From an uncultured Chloroflexaceae bacterium (GTDB lineage Bacteria; Chloroflexota; Chloroflexia; Chloroflexales; Chloroflexaceae): DNA of 5,824 nucleotides. The notes below the pieces were generated by a model. That model had not been told where the DNA came from, did not search any database, and saw nothing but the letters and a program-made list of their open reading frames with translations. Positions 1 to 5,407 of this stretch are shown in pieces (within the stretch, counting starts at the first letter, position 1; every line of letters begins with the position of its first letter). The position numbers and the translations under genes are program-made. The stretch covers positions 1 through 5,824 of the forward strand of contig CAKZQX010000593.1 of the NCBI GenBank assembly GCA_937141995.1. Reading direction: 5' to 3'.

Positions 1-85
1 CACGAGTTACGCGGTGGGTACGCAAACCGGACGTTTCACCCGCTGAAAGCCCGCTTCGCCTGCGGCAGCGTGGTACATGATGTTC

Positions 86-130
86 TTCTTGACGAACATT
101 TTGCACTGTGTGCAAAATGTTCGTCAAGAA
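86..130. repeat. Perfect 21-bp hairpin at the centre of repeat copy 1
   Basis: The arms 86-106 and 110-130 are perfectly complementary and enclose a 3-nt TGT loop. The core ACGAACAT...ATGTTCGT is shared with the hairpin at 5229-5275. No run of T follows the stem on either strand, so it does not look like a standard intrinsic terminator, although it could still block transcription or protect the 3' end of RND mRNA. Confidence 0.85.
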
Positions 131-148
131 GGATGGAATCTTCCATCC
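131..148. repeat. Small 8-bp-arm palindrome beside hairpin 1
   Basis: GGATGGAA at 131-138 and TTCCATCC at 141-148 form a perfect 8-bp inverted repeat with a 2-nt TC spacer, directly abutting the large hairpin. Its right half overlaps the inner arm of the repeat element. The second copy of the element does not have it, so it is probably a local variation of the arm. Confidence 0.6.
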
Positions 149-256
149 TGCCGGAGGCGAAATGTCCTTACGGGTCAGTGACCGCGTAACGCGTGTTATT
201 TACACGGCATAGTGTGGTGGACAATCAAACCGGACATGTGATTCCATCCCTTACCA

Positions 257-268
257 CTGATCGATCAG
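257..268. other. 12-bp palindrome overlapping the RND stop codon
   Basis: CTGATCGATCAG is a perfect self-complementary 12-mer that includes the TGA stop of the RND gene (265-267 on the minus strand). It is short and has no loop, and no T-run follows, so a terminator role is doubtful. No better terminator for the RND gene is visible before the repeat element. Confidence 0.4.
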
Positions 269-3200
269 GTTGTGCCGCTCTTGCGTGGGCGGCGGCTGTG
301 GCGCGCGAGCGTGCGCGGCGTTGGTCGCCGTCGCCCAGGGTGGCCGTTACTGCTGCCATTGCCGTTCCCCACCCCATTGCTCGGCCCCGGCGTAACCGGC
401 ATCGGCGCGGCACCGCCCCCGGCGACCGCAACCGGCGCAGGTGGCGGTGTTTTGCGCCGGAACAGCCCGCCGACGCGCCGCGTAATGCCCTCGAGCAGGC
501 TGTAGGCGGTTGGCACTACCAGCAGGGTCAGCAGGGTGGATGTGACCATGCCGCCGATCACGACGATGGAGAGCCCGCGCCGGACTTCGCTTCCCTCACC
601 CAACCCGATGGCAATCGGCAGGCTGCCGGCAATCAGCGATAGCGCCGTCATCAAGATCGGGCGTAGACGGATGGCCCCGGCATGTTCCAGCGCATCATGT
701 TTGGTCATGCCCCCCTGCCGCAGCCGGTTGGTAAAGTCCACCAGCAGGATCGAGTTTTTCACTACCAGACCCATCAGCATAATCAGGCCAATCATGCCGA
801 AGATGTCCAGTTCCAGCCCGACCAGTCGCAGCGCCAGAAATGAGCCGATAAAGCTAAACGGCATCGCCAGCATAATCACAAACGGCTGGAAGAACGAACC
901 AAACTGCGATGCCAGCACCATGTAAACAAACAGGATCGACAGACCCATGGCAACCAGCAGTGTGGCGAAGCCCTCCTGCTGATCCTCAACCTCGCCGACA
1001 AACCCCACATCAACATTCTCCGGCAGTTCAATCTGATCCAGCCGGGCCTGTAGCTCCTGCCGTACCTCGTTGATGTTCCGGTCAACCACATTTGCACCGA
1101 CCAGCACTTCGGTTAGACGGTTGTAGCGTCGGATAGTGGTCGGACCGGTGGTCAACTCAACATCAACCAGTGAGCCGATTGGCACGTTGCCCGCAGTGGT
1201 CGGCACGCTGATGGCACGAATATCCTCGACACCGGCGCGGTCGCCGGGCTGCAGGCGTACCACAATATCGGTGTCCTCGCCGCTCTGGCGGAAGGTGGTC
1301 GCTTTGTCGCCCTCGATCAGGGTACGCACTGAGGTAGCGATATCGTCATTCGTCAGGTTCAGATCACCGGCTCTGTTCGGATCGAGGAAGAATTGCAACT
1401 CGGGTTTCCCCGGCGTGTAGGTGGTGTCAATATCGACCAGACCGGCAACCTGTTGGGCCTCACCCTGCAGTTGCTGGAGCAGCGGCGTCAGTTCGTCCAG
1501 CGAGCCGGTTGTCTGAATGCTCAGTTGCAGTTGCCGCCCGGTCACGCCCGTGTTGCTCCCGGCCAGATCAGGCTGGCTAAATGCCAGGCGCGGGAGAAAA
1601 TCCAGTTGCGGGCGGAGGTCGGCCTGGGTCGCCTGGGTCGGCTCATCCTCGTGCAGTCGCACAAAAAAGTTGGTCACTTCCGGCGAGCCGCCGCTGCCGA
1701 CCGTGGTTTGCACCGCTGCAACGGCCGGGCTGTCCAGCAGCACCTCTTCCGCCCGCCGCGCCAACTGGTCCGTCTCGTCCAGGGGCGTGCCGGGGGGCAT
1801 CTCAAAGCTCATGGCAAACTCGCCCTGGTCCTGCGCGGGGAAGAAGGCGAATTTGAGCCCGGAGGCCACATAGATGCTGGCACCCAGAATCAGGATGGTC
1901 AGCACGACAATTACCAGACGGTGGCGCAGACTCCAGGCCAGCAGCCGACCATAGCCTCGCGCCATCCAGTCCAACTCTTCGTGGGCCTCATCAGGAAGAT
2001 CAAGCTCGCTCGTCGGCTCGGCTGTCGGTGCCGCGCCGGTCGGCTGTGAGGGGTGCTTCGGCTGGAAGAGATGGGCCGAGGTCATGGGCGCCAGGGTAAA
2101 TGCCTCGAAAATCGAGATGGTCATGGCACAAACAATCGTGATGCCAAATGCACCAAAGATGATGCCGGTAATGCCGGTGGTAAATGTCACCGGCAAAAAC
2201 ACCGCAATAACCGTGAGCGTCATCGCCACCACCGAGAGCGACACCTCGGCGGTGCCGCGACTGGCGGCAATCATCGGTATTTCGCCGCGCTCCACATGCC
2301 GGAAGATATTCTCCCGTACCACAATCGCGTCGTCAATCACCAGACCGACCGAAAGCGAGAGCGCCAGCAGCGTCACCAGGTTGATGCTCATATCGAACAA
2401 CTGGAGCGCGGCAAAGGTGCCGATCAGGATCACCGGCAACCCCAGCGCAGTGACAATCGTGTTGCGCAGGTTGCGGAAGAAGAGAAAGACGATCAACATC
2501 GCCGCCCCGGTTGCGACAATCAGTTCATCAATAGCGCTACGGGTTGACTCCTTCACAAAGGTGGAAGAGTCGCGTGCAATAAAGTAGTTCAGATCGGCGC
2601 GGGCTGCGAAGATATCGGTCAGTTCGGCTTTGATATTATCAGCGACCTCGACGGTGTTAGCGTCATTCTGCTTGCGAATGCTGATTGTCACCGCGTCTTC
2701 GCCATCGAGCCGCGCATAACTCTCTACCTCGGCGACGCCATCCTCAACGGCAGCTACATCGCCGATGCGGTAGGGTGTGCCGGTAATCTGCACCCGCAGG
2801 ATGTCTTCCGGCGTCTGGAGCATACTTGGCGCGCGCAGGTTGATATCCTGCGCCCCGGCGTTGATATCCCCCAGCCCCAGGTTGGCATTGGCATTGCGGA
2901 TCGTGCCGACAATCTGCGACGGGGCAATCTGCCGCGCGGTGATCATATCCAGATCCATCAGCACATTGATCTGCCGGATCTGGCCGCCGTCTACCTCAAC
3001 CGAGCCGACGCCCTGAATGCGCTGCAACTGCGGGACGATGTCATCGTCAATCAGCTTGCGCAGGTCCAGCGGCGAGATCGATCCATCACTGGAGACGGCA
3101 ATCGAGAGCACCGGGAGTTCGCCGGGATCAAATTGCTGGAAGATCGGGTCTTCCACCTCGGCGGGCAACTGGGGCAGGACGGCGTTGACCTTCTCGCGCA

Positions 3201-3558
3201 CATCCCGGTCGGCATCATCAACATCAATAGATGTATCGAAAGCTACAGTGATAACCGCAACGCTCTCATTGGCGCTTGTCGTGATACTGTCGATACCACT
3301 AATCGTAGCGAGTTCGTTTTCAATTGGCTCGGCCACCTGCTCGGCGACGCTCTCGGGGCCGGCTCCCGGGTAGGACAGCGTCACGGCGATCACGGGTGTC
3401 GAGAAATCGGGAAATAAATTGACCGGCAGAGTCGCGTAGGAGAGCAAGCCCATGACGATGATCAGGAGCATGAGCATCGTAATAAACACAGGCTGCTTGA
3501 TCGCGGTATCCGAGATAAAGACACCGTTGAGTTTTGGCTCAGGGGTCGGGCTGCTCAT
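265..3558 (-). CDS. RND-superfamily efflux permease (AcrB/HAE1-like)
   Basis: This is an inner-membrane, proton-driven exporter of 1097 residues, slightly longer than AcrB-type pumps (about 1030-1050). The layout is the classic duplicated one: TM1 at about 23-42, a large extracytoplasmic loop (about 43-340), TM2-TM6 (about 342-492), a cytoplasmic linker (about 495-545), TM7 (about 548-567), a second large loop (about 568-862), and TM8-TM12 (about 864-1020). The proton-relay residues are present: D409-D410 in TM4 (GLVIDDAIVVREN), K934 in TM10 (GLVVKNSILLVDF) and R966 (RLRPILMTAL). The conserved LFPDFSTPVI segment follows TM1. The last ~65 residues are a low-complexity Pro/Gly/Asn stretch ending in a very basic tail, which is not part of the family core. 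The start ATG has AAGGA six bases upstream (3565-3569). No membrane-fusion protein or outer-membrane channel gene lies alongside, so the substrate cannot be predicted. Confidence 0.95.
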   Translation of the reverse strand: MSSPTPEPKLNGVFISDTAIKQPVFITMLMLLIIVMGLLSYATLPVNLFPDFSTPVIAVTLSYPGAGPESVAEQVAEPIENELATISGIDSITTSANESVAVITVAFDTSIDVDDADRDVREKVNAVLPQLPAEVEDPIFQQFDPGELPVLSIAVSSDGSISPLDLRKLIDDDIVPQLQRIQGVGSVEVDGGQIRQINVLMDLDMITARQIAPSQIVGTIRNANANLGLGDINAGAQDINLRAPSMLQTPEDILRVQITGTPYRIGDVAAVEDGVAEVESYARLDGEDAVTISIRKQNDANTVEVADNIKAELTDIFAARADLNYFIARDSSTFVKESTRSAIDELIVATGAAMLIVFLFFRNLRNTIVTALGLPVILIGTFAALQLFDMSINLVTLLALSLSVGLVIDDAIVVRENIFRHVERGEIPMIAASRGTAEVSLSVVAMTLTVIAVFLPVTFTTGITGIIFGAFGITIVCAMTISIFEAFTLAPMTSAHLFQPKHPSQPTGAAPTAEPTSELDLPDEAHEELDWMARGYGRLLAWSLRHRLVIVVLTILILGASIYVASGLKFAFFPAQDQGEFAMSFEMPPGTPLDETDQLARRAEEVLLDSPAVAAVQTTVGSGGSPEVTNFFVRLHEDEPTQATQADLRPQLDFLPRLAFSQPDLAGSNTGVTGRQLQLSIQTTGSLDELTPLLQQLQGEAQQVAGLVDIDTTYTPGKPELQFFLDPNRAGDLNLTNDDIATSVRTLIEGDKATTFRQSGEDTDIVVRLQPGDRAGVEDIRAISVPTTAGNVPIGSLVDVELTTGPTTIRRYNRLTEVLVGANVVDRNINEVRQELQARLDQIELPENVDVGFVGEVEDQQEGFATLLVAMGLSILFVYMVLASQFGSFFQPFVIMLAMPFSFIGSFLALRLVGLELDIFGMIGLIMLMGLVVKNSILLVDFTNRLRQGGMTKHDALEHAGAIRLRPILMTALSLIAGSLPIAIGLGEGSEVRRGLSIVVIGGMVTSTLLTLLVVPTAYSLLEGITRRVGGLFRRKTPPPAPVAVAGGGAAPMPVTPGPSNGVGNGNGSSNGHPGRRRPTPRTLARHSRRPRKSGTT

Positions 3559-3605
3559 CTACAATCCTTGCACTGTTGTCGTATGCTCATTGCACGTAGC
3601 CGGAC

Positions 3606-3619
3606 TTACTATACAGTAA
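3606..3619. promoter_or_regulatory. Inverted repeat over the proximal RND -10 box
   Basis: TTACT-ATAC-AGTAA has perfect 5-bp arms and a 4-base spacer, and it encloses the -10 hexamer of the proximal promoter (3608-3613). The position suits a repressor site, but the arms are short and AT-rich, so it may be coincidental. Confidence 0.35.
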
Positions 3620-3636
3620 AAGGTTCTTACGGGCAA
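3608..3636 (-). promoter_or_regulatory. Proximal sigma70-type promoter for the RND gene
   Basis: Read on the minus strand, TTGCCC (3636-3631) is followed by a 17-base spacer and TATAGT (3613-3608). This matches the sigma70 consensus 4/6 and 5/6 with ideal spacing. The predicted start near 3601 would leave a leader of about 43 bases carrying the AAGGA ribosome site. A short inverted repeat covers the -10. Confidence 0.6.
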
Positions 3637-3758
3637 GTAGAATGTCTGGAAGATATGTGGAACATACCACTTTACATGTGAAAAGAAGAAATAATATATC
3701 TGTTCAGGTTGTATAGTAGCCGGCGGGTGAATACGTACGGTGGCGACCTGCTCAAAAC

Positions 3759-3772
3759 GGAATATGTATTCC
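3759..3772. promoter_or_regulatory. Operator-like palindrome O2 (at +1)
   Basis: GGAATATGTATTCC has perfect 6-bp arms around a 2-base TG centre. It covers about +1 to +14 of the transcript predicted from the distal RND promoter. The 25-bp offset from O1 (start to start) puts the two sites roughly 2.4 helical turns apart. Confidence 0.55.
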
Positions 3773-3778
3773 GCTAGT

Positions 3779-3807
3779 ATTATGGAATACTGGTTCCGCT
3801 TTGTCAA
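3779..3807 (-). promoter_or_regulatory. Distal consensus promoter towards the RND gene
   Basis: On the minus strand, a perfect TTGACA -35 (3807-3802) is followed by a 17-base spacer and CATAAT (3784-3779, 5/6). The predicted start is near 3772, giving a leader of about 210 bases before the RND start at 3558. One palindrome fills most of the spacer and a second begins at the predicted start, which is typical geometry for repression. I see no convincing small gene in the long leader. Confidence 0.65.
3784..3797. promoter_or_regulatory. Operator-like palindrome O1 (promoter spacer)
   Basis: GGAATACTGGTTCC on the plus strand (GGAACCAGTATTCC on the minus) is an imperfect inverted repeat with perfect GGAA/TTCC ends. 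It lies between the -35 and -10 of the distal RND promoter, overlapping the last base of the -10. It repeats 25 bp from O2, and both copies are followed by CGCT on the plus strand (13/17 identity). Confidence 0.55.
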
Positions 3808-3858
3808 GGGGGAGTAGCAAATCCCACCAACCCCACCTATACCGAGTGGTAGACCGTT

Positions 3859-3867
3859 TGCTATAAT
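3859..3867 (+). promoter_or_regulatory. Extended -10 promoter for the B12-binding gene
   Basis: TGCTATAAT is a perfect -10 hexamer (3862-3867) preceded by the TGn extended element. No good -35 sits at 16-18 bases, which is tolerated by extended -10 promoters. Transcription would start near 3874, about 85 bases before the preferred start codon. Confidence 0.55.
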
Positions 3868-3877
3868 GGAACCAGTT
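3868..3877 (+). promoter_or_regulatory. Half-site matching O1 at the B12 gene promoter
   Basis: GGAACCAGTT directly follows the -10 box and covers the predicted transcription start. Its first nine bases (GGAACCAGT) are identical to the minus-strand reading of O1, and overall it matches 10/14 of that site. The second half of the palindrome is degenerate, so any binding would probably be weaker than at O1 or O2. Confidence 0.4.
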
Positions 3878-3959
3878 ACGCCGATGCTTTCAGCGCCGGC
3901 GTAGGGCATAATACGGCAGCAAGGACGATCTTGCCGGCGTGATGAGGATGGTGGCTCCT

Positions 3960-5069
3960 ATGAAAGACGAACAGCATACGACCAGTCTGTCGGTGCTCCG
4001 GATCAGCTATCTGGACGCCATGCAACGTGGCAGTGGGCGCGCGGCTGATCAGGTTGTGCAGCAGGCGCTGGACAGCGGGACGGTGGCGGGTGAGGTTTAC
4101 CTCGATATATTCCAGCCGACCGCCTACGAGATCGGGCGGCTCTGGCAGAACAACCAGTTCAGCGTCGCGCAGGAACATCTGGCAACGGCGATTATCGAAC
4201 GGCAGATGGGCGAACTGCATCCGTTGTTCCGCCCACAACCGCCCCGCTCCAATTGCCCGCACACCCTGGTAATCGGCTGCGTTCCCAACGAACAGCACCG
4301 GGTGGGGGCGCGTATGGTGGCCGACTTTTTTGAAGCGGATGGCTGGGAGGTACATTATCTCGGCGCGGCGGTACCGATCTCCTCCTTTGTGGAGATGGCG
4401 AAGGAATTTCAGGCCGATCTTATTGGCCTCTCGGCGCAGATGGTCTACCATGTGCCGCACATTAGCGAGTTCGCCCACGAACTCAACCGGCACAGTCTCA
4501 ATAATATCCCGGTGATGGTCGGGGGGATGCCGTTTGTGCAGCAGCCGGAACTGGTCAACACGCTGAATGTGCGTTTCAGCGCGGCGGATGCGCGGCAGGC
4601 AGTGGACCGGGCTAACCGGATGTTTGCCGCTCCCGGCAGCGCTGTGGCTCCACCCCGCCCCCCGGAAGCGGCACCGCTTGCCACGCTGGAAGCCTTTCAG
4701 CAGGCACGTCGGCAGATTATCCAGTATGCCACCGCCCGATCGCTGGAACGTGATAACGAGGTCGCCCCGTTGGGCAATCGCGCCGAGCAGATCATTGCCG
4801 CCGGGTTTGAGTTTACGACCCGCATGCTGGAGACAGCGATGGCGCTTCAGAATACCACGCTACTTGAGGAACAACTGGCCTGGGGCAATCAGCGCCAGCC
4901 CCACGACGGCGTAACCCCGGCACATCTGCTCAGTCGCTTTATGCTCTATGCGGAAGCGGTGAGTGCTATGCTGCCCACCGATCATGCCGCCGCAGTCAAT
5001 CAATACGTCCACTGGATGATTGCTCGCCAGCAGGAGATCGTTGATCAGTCACGCAACAGCAACCCATAG
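3960..5069 (+). CDS. Cobalamin-binding CarH-like sensor protein without HTH
   Basis: The protein is 369 residues from ATG 3960. An N-terminal four-helix domain (about 5-93) carries the CarH/LitR signature W62-x9-E72-H73, the cap over adenosylcobalamin. A Rossmann B12-binding domain (about 102-222) follows, with ExHxxG at E111-H113-G116 (H113 is the predicted lower axial ligand), the LGAAVP segment, GLSAQM (S158) and VMVGGMPF (G188-G189). A Pro/Ala linker (about 224-241) leads to a helical C-terminal domain (about 242-369) with W308 and PHDG (314-317), which I do not recognise. CarH proteins normally begin with a MerR-type DNA-binding domain; none is present, so this protein probably signals through a partner, somewhat like AerR-type B12 proteins. 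In-frame GTG 3939, ATG 3942 and ATG 3948 are alternative starts. I chose 3960 because GAGGA (3944-3948) and GGTGG (3950-3954) lie upstream of it. The protein is cytoplasmic, with no signal peptide. Confidence 0.85.
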   Translation: MKDEQHTTSLSVLRISYLDAMQRGSGRAADQVVQQALDSGTVAGEVYLDIFQPTAYEIGRLWQNNQFSVAQEHLATAIIERQMGELHPLFRPQPPRSNCPHTLVIGCVPNEQHRVGARMVADFFEADGWEVHYLGAAVPISSFVEMAKEFQADLIGLSAQMVYHVPHISEFAHELNRHSLNNIPVMVGGMPFVQQPELVNTLNVRFSAADARQAVDRANRMFAAPGSAVAPPRPPEAAPLATLEAFQQARRQIIQYATARSLERDNEVAPLGNRAEQIIAAGFEFTTRMLETAMALQNTTLLEEQLAWGNQRQPHDGVTPAHLLSRFMLYAEAVSAMLPTDHAAAVNQYVHWMIARQQEIVDQSRNSNP

Positions 5070-5080
5070 CGGCTGTTTCG

Positions 5081-5094
5081 GCCTGATGCCAGGC
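5081..5094. other. Weak stem-loop after the B12-binding gene
   Basis: GCCTG-ATGC-CAGGC forms a 5-bp stem with a 4-base loop 12 bases after the stop codon. No T-tract follows, so at best it is a weak terminator. Confidence 0.3.
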
Positions 5095-5137
5095 TAGAAT
5101 GTCAGTTTCGCTTGCGGCAGCATTGGTACATTTTCTG

Positions 5138-5154
5138 GCTTTTTGGAAAAAAGC
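5138..5154. repeat. Short A/T hairpin inside repeat copy 2
   Basis: GCTTTTT (5138-5144) and AAAAAGC (5148-5154) form a 7-bp stem with a 3-base loop. It marks the junction where the first left arm ends and the extra segment begins. The stem is AT-rich and weak. Confidence 0.45.
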
Positions 5155-5228
5155 GGCTCAGAGACAGGCGTTACGCGGTTGTCCATCTGGCGGCTGGGAT
5201 GCGCCTCCGGCGGGGTGGAAAAACCTTT

Positions 5229-5275
5229 CTTTTTCACGAACATGTGGCTCACAGAGCCACATGTTCGTGAAAAAG
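5229..5275. repeat. Perfect 22-bp hairpin at the centre of repeat copy 2
   Basis: The arms 5229-5250 and 5254-5275 are perfectly complementary around a 3-base ACA loop. Aligned with the hairpin at 86-130, the arms differ at five positions, and each change is matched by a compensating change in the opposite arm. The loop is the reverse complement of the TGT loop in copy 1. No T-run follows the stem. Confidence 0.85.
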
Positions 5276-5329
5276 ATAAGAAAAAGTACCATCCTGCCGG
5301 AGGCAAAGTTTCCTTCCAGGTATGGATAC

Positions 5330-5358
5330 TTGCCATAATAAGCAAAATTCGTTACAAT
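5330..5358 (+). promoter_or_regulatory. Sigma70-type promoter for the AlaDh-like gene
   Basis: TTGCCA (5330-5335, 5/6), a 17-base spacer and TACAAT (5353-5358, 5/6) form a strong match to the housekeeping consensus. The predicted start near 5365 gives a leader of about 43 bases. The promoter begins about ten bases after the end of repeat copy 2, so the repeat does not separate it from its gene. Confidence 0.7.
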
Positions 5359-5396
5359 CAGCACAATCCTGTGAAGCAACCAGCTAACTGCATACT

Positions 5397-5401
5397 GGGA
5401 G
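5397..5401 (+). promoter_or_regulatory. Ribosome binding site choosing ATG 5408
   Basis: GGGAG lies six bases before ATG 5408 but directly abuts the alternative in-frame ATG at 5402. Spacing therefore favours 5408, which also gives the family-typical MKIGVPRE N-terminus. Confidence 0.6.
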
Positions 5402-5407
5402 ATGAGC

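Larger units (their letters stand above)
1..195. repeat. Palindromic interspersed repeat element, copy 1
   Basis: This is a nested inverted-repeat element with no coding potential. The outermost pair is GTTACGCGGT at 6-15 against ACCGCGTAAC at 181-190, a perfect 10 bp that extends to 14/15 using 1-15 and 181-195. The inner arms are 58-73 and 143-158, about 13/16 complementary (GCCTGCGGCAGCGTGG against CCATCCTGCCGGAGGC). At the centre is a perfect 21-bp hairpin, 86-106 with 110-130. A related copy lies near 5101-5321, which makes this a dispersed family rather than a chance palindrome. The organisation resembles MITE or REP-type non-autonomous elements, but I see no transposase and no certain target-site duplication. 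The true left end may lie outside the window. It sits downstream of the RND gene. Confidence 0.75.
5101..5321. repeat. Palindromic interspersed repeat element, copy 2 (rearranged)
   Basis: This is homologous to the element at 1-195. Its right arm (5289-5321) matches copy 1 (143-175): CCATCCTGCCGGAGGC is identical, and the following ~17 bases are largely conserved. There are two left arms. The first, 5106-5131, matches 54-79 of copy 1 (about 22/26) and is complementary to the right arm. The second, 5170-5218, carries GTTACGCGGT and GCCTCCGGCGGGGTGG, the latter 14/16 complementary to 5289-5304. About 85 bases (5145-5229) appear to have been inserted between the first left arm and the hairpin. 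It lies between the B12 gene and the promoter of the AlaDh-like gene and encodes nothing credible. Confidence 0.7.

Noticed and set aside
86..130. CRISPR array or tRNA-like structure
   Set aside because: There is a single palindrome with no regularly spaced repeats and no cloverleaf or anticodon features.
1393..2547. Long plus-strand open frames opposite the RND gene
   Set aside because: They are shadows of the RND reading frame; the Arg/Gly/Gln-rich translations resemble no protein family.
3559..3909. 116-residue minus-strand open frame ending right before the RND start
   Set aside because: It covers both RND promoters and the operator palindromes, and the translated sequence shows no recognisable domain or coding-like composition.
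4353..4377. EVHYLG as the cobalt-ligand motif
   Set aside because: In B12 Rossmann domains the ligand His sits in the first loop (DxHxxG/ExHxxG). That is NEQHRVG further upstream; this segment is the later LGxxVP strand.
3876..4493. 205-residue open frame on the minus strand opposite the B12-binding gene
   Set aside because: It lies antisense to a clearly recognisable protein, has no family-like motifs and would cross the opposite promoter; it is a by-product of GC-rich coding sequence.
5229..5275. Hairpin as an intrinsic terminator of the B12 gene
   Set aside because: The stem is strong, but no T-run follows it and it belongs to a dispersed repeat family. A transcription-blocking effect remains possible.
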